Below are positions 17,732-26,783 of a stretch of DNA of 49,404 nucleotides, piece by piece. Position 1 is the first letter of the stretch, and the number at the start of each line of letters is the position of its first letter. The notes beneath the pieces are model-generated. The model saw nothing but the letters and a program-made list of their open reading frames with translations. It did not search any database and was not told the DNA's origin. Location of the stretch: the NCBI RefSeq assembly GCF_016583795.1, contig NZ_NRRS01000026.1:1-49404 (forward strand), given 5' to 3'. Position numbers and translations under genes: made by a program. This DNA is from Rhabdochromatium marinum (GTDB lineage Bacteria > Pseudomonadota > Gammaproteobacteria > Chromatiales > Chromatiaceae).

Positions 17732-18270
17732 TGAACACTGAAAACGACCAGTTGGCTGAAATCTTGCAGCATCGCCGCACGGCCGAGGCGGGCATCGTTG
17801 AAGTCGACGCCCCGACCGTCAAGCTCGTCATCTTTGCCATCGGTGACGCGCTCTTCGCCTTTCCTGGCCAGAATATCGCCGAGATCCTGCCACTGACGAC
17901 CATTCACTTCGTACCCGGCTGCCCTCCTTCGTTGGAAGGCGTCATCAACGTGCGCGGCGACATCACCTCAGTGATCCGCCTCGGCGATCTGCTTGATCGT
18001 TCGCACGAACCCAGCAGCCGTCGCGCGGCAATCCTCTTAGGGCAGGCACGCGCGCAAGACAATGCCATGCGCAGCGGACTCCGGGTTGATCGAGTCGAGG
18101 ATGTCCTCGACATCGTTGAGGAATCCATGCGACCGCCCACCGACACCCTGCCGGAACGGCTGCGGGCTGTGGCGACCGGCATCTTTCAGCACCGCGACGA
18201 AACCGTCATCGCCCTGGACCTGGAGCGGCTGTTTCAGGACTACGCCAGCACGCTGCACGAGCACCCATGA
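17731..18270 (+). CDS. cheW: CheW-type scaffold protein
   Basis: A 179-aa CheW-domain protein that would link receptor and CheA into signalling arrays. Seen: KLVIFAIGDALFAFPGQNIAEILPL, FVPGCPPSLEGVINVRGDITSVIRL and GLRVDRVEDVLDIVEESM, the three conserved stretches of the fold. The N-terminal ~25 residues (NTENDQLAEILQHRRTAEAG) are an extension before the domain. One base overlaps the diguanylate cyclase stop. Together with the next, shorter protein it gives the operon two CheW-type proteins, as in wsp clusters (WspB and WspD). Confidence 0.92.
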   Translation: MNTENDQLAEILQHRRTAEAGIVEVDAPTVKLVIFAIGDALFAFPGQNIAEILPLTTIHFVPGCPPSLEGVINVRGDITSVIRLGDLLDRSHEPSSRRAAILLGQARAQDNAMRSGLRVDRVEDVLDIVEESMRPPTDTLPERLRAVATGIFQHRDETVIALDLERLFQDYASTLHEHP

Positions 18271-18310
18271 GGGTCGCAACACAGTCGACAACGCAAGGAA
18301 TCGCAAGAAG

Positions 18311-18718
18311 ATGACGGCGGCAGCCACGGCTGGGATTGATCTGGTCCGCTTTTGCGCAGGCGGTCTGACGTTCGCGGTGGAAGCGAACAAGGTCAGCGCC
18401 ATGCGCGCGCCCCAGGAGCCGCTTCCTCCCAGGCTGTCGGCCCTGCTTCAGCTTCCGAGGTCAGCCGCAGAAGAAGCCGCCCCTCGGGAGCGCCTGTTGG
18501 ATTTTACCCACCCCGAGGGAACACGCGGCCTGCTGGTGGATGAACCGGTCATCCAGTGCCACCTTCCCGCCAGCACCCTACACCCCTTGCCGCCCCTGAT
18601 GGCGGCTCGGCTAAACCTAAGATGTGTTCGCGCCCTGGCCTGTTTTGATAGCCCACCCAATGACACACTGGCTATTGTCATCGATGCCTGGCATTTACCC
18701 CGGCCTGAATTGAGATGA
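18311..18718 (+). CDS. Small CheW-like protein
   Basis: A 135-aa protein at the end of the chemosensory operon. It is divergent, but FCAGGLTFAVEANKVSAMRAP resembles the first strands of a CheW domain, and RGLLVDEPVIQCHLPASTLHPLPPLM resembles the 'LGLLVDRV' part; the mid region is shortened. I infer a second coupling protein. An alternative is a small receptor-array accessory protein. The frame is open further upstream inside cheW; ATG 18311 is chosen because AAGAAG precedes it and the CheW-like sequence begins shortly after. Its stop overlaps the first ATG of the next glycosyltransferase (ATGA), exactly where the right direct repeat begins. Confidence 0.7.
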   Translation: MTAAATAGIDLVRFCAGGLTFAVEANKVSAMRAPQEPLPPRLSALLQLPRSAAEEAAPRERLLDFTHPEGTRGLLVDEPVIQCHLPASTLHPLPPLMAARLNLRCVRALACFDSPPNDTLAIVIDAWHLPRPELR

Positions 18719-18868
18719 AGCCCGCATTATTCGCACGACAGACCGGGGGCTCAATGAGTATTCCGCTGTCTGAGCCTCCGGCCCCGCTCGCACTGCTTGG
18801 TTTTCGCCCCGGAGCCGGTGGCATCCCGCGAGTCATGCTCGATCTCATTGATGGCTTGCATCAGCAAC
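18715..18868 (+). repeat. Right copy of the direct repeat (5' end of the intact GT4 gene)
   Basis: Partner of the copy at 8270. Similarity starts at the ATG and does not extend upstream into the chemosensory genes, so the junction on this side coincides with the start codon of the glycosyltransferase. Confidence 0.85.
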
Positions 18869-19920
18869 AGGTGCCGGTTGATCTGCTGCTCCCAGCCGGT
18901 GACTATCCTGACCTGGCTCGCCTGGCCACGCCCATACCGGCCTGCTTTCCACTGAGCAGCGGAGATCGCCAGCGCGCGCGACAGGAACTCACCCACTATC
19001 TGGCCGAGCGCCAACCCGCCGCGCTGCTGAGCAACAAAGACCGCAGCAGCGCCCTGCTGGCTGATCTGCGCGCCCAGGATCAGTGCCTGCCGCCGGTCTG
19101 GTTGCGCATCGGCAGCGATGTGCGTGAGAAGATTCGCAGCAAGCGGATTTGGCGCCGTTCGGCGTATCGCGCTGAGCTGCTGCGCAGTTATCGCGCCGCC
19201 GATGGTCTGATTGCCAACTCCAGCGGTGTGGCTGAGAGTCTGGCCGCCCTGTTGCACCAGAAGCGCACGCCAGAGCAGGCGCCACCCATTCGCACCATTG
19301 CTAATCCTCTGAATCTGAACCGCATTGCCGAACTAAGCACTGCACCGGCGCCACACCCCTGGCTGGCGGATCACAGCACGCCGGTGATTCTGGGCATGGG
19401 CCGCCTGGTGGCGGTCAAGGACTTTCCACTGTTGATACGCGCCTTTGCCCGCCTGCGCCACCACCGGCAGGCGCGCCTGATCATTGTTGGCGAGGGCCGG
19501 CAACGTGCTGCGCTGGAGCGACTGATCCGCCGGCTGGGCTTAACTGATGCCGTCGCCCTCCCCGGCTATCTCGACAATCCCTTTGCTGCCCTGGCGCGAG
19601 CCGCACTCTTTGTCCTGTCTTCGCGTTACGAAGGCTCACCCAATGTATTGATCGAAGCCCTTGCCTGCGCAACTTCCTGTGTTGCAACCGACTGTCGCAG
19701 CGGTCCGCGCGATATCCTCGCTCAAGGCCAGCTCGGTCCCCTGACTCCAGTCGGCGATGTTGCCGCGCTGGCCGATGCCATGCGCCAAACACTGGAGGCA
19801 CCACCAGCGGCTGACACCCTGCTGGCAGCCGCACAGCGCTTTGATCTCAGCCGCAGTGTCGCCTCCTATCTGCAAGCACTGGGCATCGCATCAGCCGCTC
19901 AGCTCCAGCCGGTGCCCTGA
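18715..19920 (+). CDS. Glycosyltransferase family 4
   Basis: A 401-aa GT4 enzyme (GT-B fold). N-terminal acceptor loop LLGFRPGAGGIPRVMLDLI, central VILGMGRLVAVKDFPLLIRAFARL, and donor-binding SSRYEGSPNVLIEALACATSCVATDC. It probably extends an LPS core or O-antigen oligosaccharide on the cytoplasmic side of the inner membrane. ATG 18754 (MSIPLSEPPAP, preceded by CCGGGGG) is a plausible alternative start. The stop shares a base with the next gene's ATG. The first ~155 bp are duplicated at 8270, so this gene probably once stood next to the divergent O-antigen ligase gene before the chemosensory operon came between them. Confidence 0.9.
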   Translation: MKPALFARQTGGSMSIPLSEPPAPLALLGFRPGAGGIPRVMLDLIDGLHQQQVPVDLLLPAGDYPDLARLATPIPACFPLSSGDRQRARQELTHYLAERQPAALLSNKDRSSALLADLRAQDQCLPPVWLRIGSDVREKIRSKRIWRRSAYRAELLRSYRAADGLIANSSGVAESLAALLHQKRTPEQAPPIRTIANPLNLNRIAELSTAPAPHPWLADHSTPVILGMGRLVAVKDFPLLIRAFARLRHHRQARLIIVGEGRQRAALERLIRRLGLTDAVALPGYLDNPFAALARAALFVLSSRYEGSPNVLIEALACATSCVATDCRSGPRDILAQGQLGPLTPVGDVAALADAMRQTLEAPPAADTLLAAAQRFDLSRSVASYLQALGIASAAQLQPVP

Positions 19921-21125
19921 TGCCCTTCATTGCAACCAAACCTGCTATGGCAACCAAGCCTACACGCCTAGCCATTTTCGCCGCCACCTCCGGGCATAGC
20001 GGTGTCGATCGCATCGTGCAGAATCTGACCCGGCAATTCGATGTCTGGGGCCTGGGCGTCGACCTGCTGCATGTGCGCAAGCATGGGCCGACAGTTGACG
20101 GTGTGGGTCTATCCCAGGCGCGCGTGATTGATCTCGGGACCGCGCATGTCGCAACTGCCCTGCCGGCCTTGGTGAAGTATCTGCGCCGTGAGCGCCCGGT
20201 TGCGCTACTGTGCGATAAAGACCGCGTCAACCGCACCGCGATTGTGGCGCGGCATATCGCCCGAGTGCCAACGCAACTGGGTGTGCGCCTCGGCACAGCG
20301 GTTTCGGTGAATCTGGCGGAACGCGGTTCCTTCGAACGCTTCGTGCAACGGCTATCGATGCGCCATCTGTATCCGCTGGCAGATCGGATCATCGTGCCAG
20401 CCACAGCGGTCAAGCAGGATTTGCAAGAGTTTTCCGGACTCCCCGCCGCACAGATTGAGGTTATTCGTAGCCCGATTTTGACCCCAACCCTGCACACCCT
20501 GGCCACGCAGCCGGTGCCACATCCCTGGCTGGCTGCCGGTGAACCGCCGGTCATTATGGGCTTGGGTGAACTGAGCTATCGCAAGCAGTTTGAAACCCTG
20601 CTCCAGGCCTTTGCCCTGGTGCGGCGCCAGCGTCCGTGCCGCCTGATGATTCTCGGTCGCGGCCGCCGCCGCGATACGCTGCTTAAGCTGGCCCATACGC
20701 TCAATATTGAGCAAGACATGCAGTTGCCGGGTTTCCAGACCAACCCCTATGCTTATCTGAGCCGTGCGCGCATCTTCGTGCTCAGCTCCCTGTGGGAAGG
20801 TCTGCCGGTGGCACTGATTGAAGCCCTCGGCCTCCAGGTGCCGGTCGTAGCCACCGACTGTCCGGGCGGCTCTGCCGAGGTGCTCACCGATACCCGCTGT
20901 GGCACCCTGGTGCCCCGCCAGGATCACCAGGCCATGGCCAGCGCCATTCACCACTGGCTCGATGCCCGGCCCAACCCGCAGGCACTCGCCGCAACGCTCG
21001 CGCCCTATCAGGTCGAACAGAGCGCGGCGGCCTATCTGCGCGCGCTCGGCATACAAATCAGCGAACAGATCAGCGGACAGCGGGCGCCGCTGACGGATGC
21101 GCTGCACCGGAATCCCCTTGCATGA
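19920..21125 (+). CDS. Glycosyltransferase family 4
   Basis: A 401-aa GT4 enzyme similar in plan to the preceding gene: FAATSGHSGVDRIVQNLTRQF near the N-terminus, IMGLGELSYRKQFETLLQAFALV at the start of the donor domain, and SSLWEGLPVALIEALGLQVPVVATDC. The two equal-length neighbours may be distant paralogues acting one after the other. Start by TGATG overlap with the upstream stop; an internal ATG at residue 10 is possible. The stop overlaps the PAP2 start by 4 bp. Confidence 0.9.
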   Translation: MPFIATKPAMATKPTRLAIFAATSGHSGVDRIVQNLTRQFDVWGLGVDLLHVRKHGPTVDGVGLSQARVIDLGTAHVATALPALVKYLRRERPVALLCDKDRVNRTAIVARHIARVPTQLGVRLGTAVSVNLAERGSFERFVQRLSMRHLYPLADRIIVPATAVKQDLQEFSGLPAAQIEVIRSPILTPTLHTLATQPVPHPWLAAGEPPVIMGLGELSYRKQFETLLQAFALVRRQRPCRLMILGRGRRRDTLLKLAHTLNIEQDMQLPGFQTNPYAYLSRARIFVLSSLWEGLPVALIEALGLQVPVVATDCPGGSAEVLTDTRCGTLVPRQDHQAMASAIHHWLDARPNPQALAATLAPYQVEQSAAAYLRALGIQISEQISGQRAPLTDALHRNPLA

Positions 21126-21793
21126 TAGCCAAAGACCAACTGCTCGGCGTCCCGTATTGGCTGTGGATCGCCTTTTTTGCCTGTGCTGATCTCATGCTCG
21201 CCTTTCCTGAGCTTGATCTGGCTATCTCGCGAATGTTTTTCGACCCACAAGCCGGCTTTGTGATCAATGGACTCTGGTGGGAGCGACTCCTGTATCACTC
21301 ACTTGATGTTGTCTTGATTACGGTACTGGTCGTGTTACTGATTGCCTGGTGGAGAGGACGCCAGCCACCGCGCTGTCCGGACCGCCGTGCTGATCACTGT
21401 GGGCCGCCAACCGGGCGTCAGCTGTTGCTGCTGCTGGCGCTGTTGGCGCTGGTGCCCGGTCTGCTGGTAAACCAGGGCTTGAAAGAACACCTGGGTCGCG
21501 CCCGGCCGGTCGATCTAAGTATCTTCGGAGGCACCAAAAGTTTCACTCCAGCCTTTGTGCCCTCGACTCAAGATGGTGGTTCTTTCAGCTCCGGCCATGC
21601 TGCGGCAGCCTTTTTTCTGGTCGTAGTCGCCGCAGAATTGCGCTCGGTACGCAGTATTTGGTTTGTGCTCGCCCTCAGCTACGCTCTGAGCATCGGTCTG
21701 ATCCGCATTGCCAGCGGCGGGCATTTTCTCAGTGATGTGTTGGCCTCAGCGCTGTTGGTGTGGATAGGCTATCGAGTACTCCTGCGTCATTGA
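21122..21793 (+). CDS. PAP2-family membrane phosphatase (lipid A or polyprenyl phosphatase)
   Basis: A 223-aa protein with several membrane segments and the three-part PAP2 active site: K121-x6-R128-P129, S157-G158-H159 and R195-x5-H201-x3-D205. Enzymes of this class in LPS loci include lipid A phosphatases (LpxE/LpxF type), lipid A phosphotransferases and undecaprenyl-diphosphate phosphatases; motifs alone do not separate them. The location, translationally coupled to two glycosyltransferases and upstream of a flippase, makes a role on lipid A or carrier lipid in the periplasm likely. The loop between membrane segments 2 and 3 (residues ~79-99) is arginine/proline-rich. Confidence 0.85.
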   Translation: MIAKDQLLGVPYWLWIAFFACADLMLAFPELDLAISRMFFDPQAGFVINGLWWERLLYHSLDVVLITVLVVLLIAWWRGRQPPRCPDRRADHCGPPTGRQLLLLLALLALVPGLLVNQGLKEHLGRARPVDLSIFGGTKSFTPAFVPSTQDGGSFSSGHAAAAFFLVVVAAELRSVRSIWFVLALSYALSIGLIRIASGGHFLSDVLASALLVWIGYRVLLRH

Positions 21794-21932
21794 AACAAGC
21801 TGGTTTTTTGCTATGTTACGTCCGGTAGGCTTTCGGAAACTCATACAGCGTCAAGACACACAACGACAGAGTGACGATCCAAATCCGGCGTGGCTGTTAA
21901 ATCCTGAAAGGCCAATCAATCAGCAAGGCGGT

Positions 21933-22688
21933 ATGCCTTCTTTAACGATTATAACGGCCACGCACAATGCCAGCGCAACTGTAGAAGCGTCCATTGCCAG
22001 TGTCACTGCTCAAACTTACCCGAACATTGAATACATCATTCTTGATAATGCATCGACTGACGGTACGGTTGAAATTATACAACAGCACAGTGAACAGATT
22101 GCACTATGGATAAGTGAACCGGATAACGGTATCTATGATGCAATGAACAAAGCTCTGGACAAGGCCACAGGCGATTGGATTTATTTTCTCGGCGCTGATG
22201 ATAGACTCTTCTCTCCCGAAACAATTTCCAAGGTATTCACCGAAATTATTGGAGCAGACACCACAGCTCCCGTTATATCTGGGCGGGTTATTCTGACCGA
22301 TGGCCGCTGCATTGATTCAAGCCTTGGCCTGCGCACTTTATTGCATAACACCCTTCATCATCAAGGCACCTTTTATCATCACTCCTTGTTTACAACATGG
22401 CGTTACAACAAGTCATTAAAAATTCTTTCTGATTATGAACTAACCTTGAAAATTTACTTTTCCAGGATCCCATTTGAATGTATTGATCAAACGATTGCAG
22501 TATGCGGAGTTGAAGGTGCCAGCTCGCGCAAACTCTGGACTGCATTCAAAGAAATGAACTACATAAGAAGCCACTTCCTGAAGCCTTTACCAGAGTCTAT
22601 CGCCCGGGTATTATTTGGACTCAAATTCACAGCCTTTCTTCTACGCAAGACTTTGCGCTTATTTTGCTCTACCTCATCCCCGGCTTAA
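21933..22688 (+). CDS. Glycosyltransferase family 2
   Basis: A 251-aa GT2, GT-A fold enzyme: PSLTIITATHNASATVEASIASV at the N-terminus, YIILDNASTDGTVEII (nucleotide binding), NGIYDAMNKALDKATGDWIYFLGADD with the metal-binding ADD in place of DxD. Short GT2 proteins like this add a single sugar to a lipid-linked oligosaccharide. The frame is open from 21813, but the first 40 residues of that version look non-domain, so ATG 21933 is used. Base use is visibly more AT-rich than the LPS-core operon, as often seen for O-antigen genes that have moved between strains. Confidence 0.85.
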   Translation: MPSLTIITATHNASATVEASIASVTAQTYPNIEYIILDNASTDGTVEIIQQHSEQIALWISEPDNGIYDAMNKALDKATGDWIYFLGADDRLFSPETISKVFTEIIGADTTAPVISGRVILTDGRCIDSSLGLRTLLHNTLHHQGTFYHHSLFTTWRYNKSLKILSDYELTLKIYFSRIPFECIDQTIAVCGVEGASSRKLWTAFKEMNYIRSHFLKPLPESIARVLFGLKFTAFLLRKTLRLFCSTSSPA

Positions 22689-24022
22689 TCCGCCACCGCA
22701 TCACGCATCGGCCGAATCTTCTCAAGATCGTCAAGAACATCGGCTGGTTATTCTTTGACAAAATTCTACGCATGGGGGTCGGACTCTTGGTGGGCGTGTG
22801 GATCGCGCGTTACCTCGGACCGCAACAATTCGGCCTGCTGAGCTTTGCTACTGCCTTCGTTAGTCTCTTCGCTGCTATCGCCGGTCTTGGATTGCAGGGC
22901 ATTGTGGTGCGAGACATTGTGCGCAAGCCAGATAGCAAAATGGCTACCTTGGGCACAGCAGCGGGTCTGCAATTTGGAGGTGGACTGATCGCCTATGGCC
23001 TGATCCTGGGAACCATCTTCTGGCTGCGTCCCGAAGACAGTCTGGTCCGATTGCTGGTTGCCATCCTTGGTTCTGTGATGCTGTTCAAAGCCAGTGATGT
23101 GGCGTTGTACTGGTTTGAATCCCAGGTGCTGTCCAAATATACGGTCTGGGTGCAGAATGGCAGCTTTCTTGTCTTCGCTGCGATCAAGGTGGCGCTAATG
23201 CTGCTAAACGCCCCCCTGATTGCCTTCGCTTGGGCAATGATGGCTGAAGCCCTCCTGGTGGCCATCTTGATGGTCGCCATGCTGAATTGGCGCGGCCCGG
23301 GATTGCGACGCCTGCAAGTCAATTTAACGCGTGCCAGACAATTATTGACTGATAGTTGGCCACTGCTGCTATCCGGCATTGCGATTGTCATCTACATGAA
23401 AATCGACCAAATCATGCTTGGGCTGATGATAGGCGATGAAGCAGCTGGAATTTACAGCGCAGCCGTGCGTATCAGCGAACTCTGGTATTTCATCCCGATG
23501 ATGATCGTAGCGTCAGTTTTTCCTTCAATACTGGAAACCAGGAAGCACAGTAACGCCCTGTACTATCAACGATTGCAACAGCTTTATGACCTCATGGTCT
23601 GGCTGTCAGTTGGTGTGGCATTTCCAACGCTGTTTTTTTCAACGCCAGTGATCAAACAACTGTTTGGCGAAGCATTTTCCGCGTCCGGGCCGATACTGGC
23701 CATTCACATCTGGGCCGCAGTATTTGTGTTTCTCGGTGTCGCCGGAAGTCAATGGTTTCTTGCCGAGAATCGACAGATTTTGCATTTCCAGCGCACCTTG
23801 TTAGGAGCCTTGGTGAATATCGCCCTCAATGGAGTGCTAATTCCACGATTCGGGCCAGTAGGTGCAGCAATTGCAACTGTCATCTCTTATGCCACGGCTG
23901 CATTCCTGGCGGATGCCTTTCAAAAAGAAACCAAACAAATGTTTTTGATGAAAGCTCAGGCGCTCAATATTTTTTCATCAATCAGAAGAGCAGTCATAAA
24001 TACACATGCACATGATTCATGA
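22664..24022 (+). CDS. Wzx-type oligosaccharide flippase
   Basis: A 452-aa polytopic protein of the MOP/polysaccharide-transporter family with about 12 membrane segments. The opening NIGWLFFDKILRMGVGLLVGVWIARYLGP is characteristic of Wzx/RfbX proteins, which move undecaprenyl-linked O-units to the periplasm. No ATG precedes this conserved stretch; TTG 22664 is the only reasonable start codon and overlaps the GT2 gene by 25 bp. ATG 22773 would remove the first membrane helix. Its presence implies a Wzx/Wzy-dependent route, although no unambiguous Wzy polymerase is seen apart from the O-antigen-ligase-like protein at 6879-8234. Confidence 0.9.
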   Translation: MLYLIPGLIRHRITHRPNLLKIVKNIGWLFFDKILRMGVGLLVGVWIARYLGPQQFGLLSFATAFVSLFAAIAGLGLQGIVVRDIVRKPDSKMATLGTAAGLQFGGGLIAYGLILGTIFWLRPEDSLVRLLVAILGSVMLFKASDVALYWFESQVLSKYTVWVQNGSFLVFAAIKVALMLLNAPLIAFAWAMMAEALLVAILMVAMLNWRGPGLRRLQVNLTRARQLLTDSWPLLLSGIAIVIYMKIDQIMLGLMIGDEAAGIYSAAVRISELWYFIPMMIVASVFPSILETRKHSNALYYQRLQQLYDLMVWLSVGVAFPTLFFSTPVIKQLFGEAFSASGPILAIHIWAAVFVFLGVAGSQWFLAENRQILHFQRTLLGALVNIALNGVLIPRFGPVGAAIATVISYATAAFLADAFQKETKQMFLMKAQALNIFSSIRRAVINTHAHDS

Positions 24023-24761
24023 ATTGCAGCACCGTTATTCAAACCTAATCAAAAAACACCTTCCAGAATCTGCAAAAAATTTAATTAAAAGAGCAATTTC
24101 CTGCATGACCTGGGATCCATGGGCTGGTCGTTCTTGGTCACAGGAAGGTGAGGATCAAATATTGTTGCGGATTTTTGCGCAACAGTCGTCTGGATTTTAT
24201 GTCGATGTGGGTGCTCACCACCCGAAGCGCTTCTCCAATACCTATCTTTTCTACCGGCGGGGATGGTCAGGAATCAACATTGATGCCATGCCGGGGTCAA
24301 TGCGCTTGTTTCACCGATGGCGTCCAAATGACATTAATCTTGAGTTTGGCATCGGCAACGAGAAAAAACAGCTTGATTACTATGTTTTTAATGAGCCGGC
24401 ATTAAACAGCTTTTCACCAGAACTCTCATTGCACAGACATGACACCCAATCAGCAGATCAAATTGAAAAAATTATTAAAGTAACAGTACTTCCGCTGTCA
24501 TCTGTTTTCGATCATTATTTACCACATGGACAAGAAATTGATTTCATGTCAATTGATGTCGAAGGGTTGGACTGGGAAGTATTGCAGTCAAACGATTGGT
24601 CGAAATATCGCCCTAAATTTGTTCTTGTGGAAATGCTGGACAGCAGCTTGCATGACATTGAAAACAGCGCAATAGCAAGGCTGATGCTCGATGCTGGCTA
24701 TGCCCTGTATGCGAAATGCGTGAACACCGTTTTTTTCAAGAACACGAATAACAAACTTTAA
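24012..24761 (+). CDS. FkbM-family methyltransferase
   Basis: A 249-aa SAM-dependent methyltransferase. [13 protein letters not shown] is followed by the SAM loop [20 protein letters not shown], and [15 protein letters not shown] is the acidic motif of the FkbM family. Members O-methylate sugars, among other substrates, and a methylated O-antigen sugar is the likely product here. ATG 24012 or 24006 are both possible; both overlap the flippase end. AT-rich compared with flanking metabolism genes. Confidence 0.85.
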   Translation: MIHELQHRYSNLIKKHLPESAKNLIKRAISCMTWDPWAGRSWSQEGEDQILLRIFAQQSSGFYVDVGAHHPKRFSNTYLFYRRGWSGINIDAMPGSMRLFHRWRPNDINLEFGIGNEKKQLDYYVFNEPALNSFSPELSLHRHDTQSADQIEKIIKVTVLPLSSVFDHYLPHGQEIDFMSIDVEGLDWEVLQSNDWSKYRPKFVLVEMLDSSLHDIENSAIARLMLDAGYALYAKCVNTVFFKNTNNKL

Positions 24762-24777
24762 TCATGGCAAAGACGAC

Positions 24778-25743
24778 ATGAAACAATACAATGCTCGTTC
24801 CCGTATCCTCATCACTGGTGGTGCAGGTTTTCTCGGCTCGCATCTCTGTGAGCGCCTGCTCGCTGACAGCCAGGACATTATCTGCCTCGATAACTTCTTT
24901 ACTGGCACCAAGGACAACATCGTCCATCTGCGAGATCACCCGCACTTCGAGCTAATGCACCACGATGTCACCTTTCCGCTCTATGTTGAGGTGGACGAGA
25001 TCTACAATCTGGCCTGTCCCGCTTCCCCGATCCACTACCAGCACGACCCGGTACAGACGACCAAAACCAGTGTTCATGGCGCAATCAATATGCTGGGGTT
25101 AGCCAAGCGTACCGGTGCGCGTATATTCCAGGCATCCACCAGCGAAGTCTACGGTGATCCCGAAGTGCATCCACAGCTGGAAAGTTACTGGGGGAAAGTC
25201 AATCCCATCGGCCCACGCTCCTGCTATGACGAAGGCAAGCGCTGCGCCGAGACCCTCTTTTTTGATTACCGCCGCCAGCATGGTCTATGCATAAAAATTG
25301 CGCGCATCTTCAATACCTACGGCCCACGCATGCACGCCAAGGACGGCCGTGTGGTATCCAATTTCATTGTTCAGGCATTGAAGAACGAACCCATCACTAT
25401 CTACGGCGACGGTAACCAGACGCGCTCCTTTTGCTATGTTGACGACCTGATTGAGGGCATTCTGCGCCTGATGCACATGCCCGAAGAGTTCAGCGGACCG
25501 GTCAATCTCGGTAACCCAGACGAATTCACCATGATTGAGTTGGCGGAGAAGATTCGCGAGCTGACGGGATCACGTTCGCAACTCATCTACAAACCGCTGC
25601 CGACAGACGACCCCAAACAGCGTCAGCCGGACATCACGCTAGCACACAATTCGTTAGAATGGAAACCAACCGTCTCACTGGAAGAAGGGCTGAAACGAAC
25701 GATTGCCTATTTCAACGAACGGCTGAAGAAGGGGCCGTGCTGA
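24778..25743 (+). CDS. UDP-glucuronate decarboxylase (UDP-xylose synthase)
   Basis: A 321-aa short-chain dehydrogenase/reductase-fold enzyme that oxidises and decarboxylates UDP-glucuronate to UDP-xylose with NAD+. Seen: [19 protein letters not shown] (Rossmann GxxGxxG), [37 protein letters not shown], the YxxxK pair in [10 protein letters not shown], and [22 protein letters not shown], a combination typical of UXS enzymes. It implies that xylose or a derived pentose enters the polysaccharide encoded here. The composition is closer to the host average than its FkbM and GT neighbours. Confidence 0.92.
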   Translation: MKQYNARSRILITGGAGFLGSHLCERLLADSQDIICLDNFFTGTKDNIVHLRDHPHFELMHHDVTFPLYVEVDEIYNLACPASPIHYQHDPVQTTKTSVHGAINMLGLAKRTGARIFQASTSEVYGDPEVHPQLESYWGKVNPIGPRSCYDEGKRCAETLFFDYRRQHGLCIKIARIFNTYGPRMHAKDGRVVSNFIVQALKNEPITIYGDGNQTRSFCYVDDLIEGILRLMHMPEEFSGPVNLGNPDEFTMIELAEKIRELTGSRSQLIYKPLPTDDPKQRQPDITLAHNSLEWKPTVSLEEGLKRTIAYFNERLKKGPC

Positions 25744-25775
25744 GCATAGTGAACCCCCTGGTACTCAGGGCACCC

Positions 25776-26783
25776 ATGACGCCAAATAACCATCCAAAAT
25801 CCCATCATTTCGAGCCACCCATGCCGCTCCAAACCGCAGTGCTCTTTTTGGTCTTCAACCGCCCCGACGCCACGGCGCAAGTCTTCGCAGCCATCCGCAA
25901 GGCCAAGGTACCGCGTCTCTATGTGGCAGCCGATGGTCCGCGCTCAAATCGGCCTGACGATGCTGAGAAGGTTGCCAAGGTGCGAAAGATCGTTACAGCA
26001 GTGGACTGGTCATGCGAAGTCAAAACGCTGTTTAGGGCAGAAAATTTGGGATGCAAATATGCTGTCAGTCGTGGGATTACTTGGTTTTTTGAGCAAGAGG
26101 AGCAGGGAATTATTCTTGAAGATGATTGCTTGCCGAGCCAGAGTTTTTTCTGGTTTTGCGACCAAATTTTGGAGCGATATAAAAATGAAGAACGTATTAT
26201 GTCAATTGCAGGAACAAATATATTTGAAAGTACGCTTATCAACAAAAAAACAAATGAGAGCTATTTATTTTCAAATTATGCTTTAATGTGGGGCTGGGCC
26301 ACGTGGCGGCGCGCATGGAATAAGTATGACTTAGAATTATCCAGCTGGCCTTCCTATAAAAAAAACAACCTGCCGACCAAAAAACCTCGGTTGACATTTA
26401 TTGAGAGATTAACCTGGAAAAGAATTCTTGATAAAACTTATGATGGCATTATTGACACTTGGGATTATCAATGGATTTACTCTTGCTGGACTGGCGGAGG
26501 ATTAACAATTTTGCCTGGCGTTAATCTAGTTAGAAACATTGGGTTCTCTGATGACGCAACTCACACAAAAAAATCGTACCCCATCCTAAGCAATTTAGTC
26601 GAACAGGAGATGTCGCTTTCTTTAAGGCACCCAAATCAATACAGGGCAAACCAACTAGCAGATCAATTTATTTCTCGTTACTGGTTTGGAGCGAGCTGGT
26701 ATAACTATTTTAAGTCTCTATTTTTATTGACCCCAGGATTGCGTCAATTGAATTCGCTGATAAAAAAATTAAAAGCAAAATGA
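25776..26783 (+). CDS. Glycosyltransferase, GT-A nucleotide-sugar transferase type
   Basis: A 335-aa protein beginning with a GT-A-like fold: TAVLFLVFNRPDATAQVFAAI, LYVAADGPR, GCKYAVSRGITWFFEQEEQGIILEDDCLP, where EDD is the probable metal site. The later GWATWRRAWNKYD is shared with a group of GT2-like sugar transferases from polysaccharide loci. Substrates are unknown. The frame is open from 25659, inside the decarboxylase gene; ATG 25776 is chosen because AGGG lies five bases ahead, and ATG 25821 (MPLQTAVLF) is also possible. From about 26050 on the sequence is strikingly AT-rich, while its first ~250 bp resemble the host, as if a foreign gene body were joined to a native start. Confidence 0.8.
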   Translation: MTPNNHPKSHHFEPPMPLQTAVLFLVFNRPDATAQVFAAIRKAKVPRLYVAADGPRSNRPDDAEKVAKVRKIVTAVDWSCEVKTLFRAENLGCKYAVSRGITWFFEQEEQGIILEDDCLPSQSFFWFCDQILERYKNEERIMSIAGTNIFESTLINKKTNESYLFSNYALMWGWATWRRAWNKYDLELSSWPSYKKNNLPTKKPRLTFIERLTWKRILDKTYDGIIDTWDYQWIYSCWTGGGLTILPGVNLVRNIGFSDDATHTKKSYPILSNLVEQEMSLSLRHPNQYRANQLADQFISRYWFGASWYNYFKSLFLLTPGLRQLNSLIKKLKAK

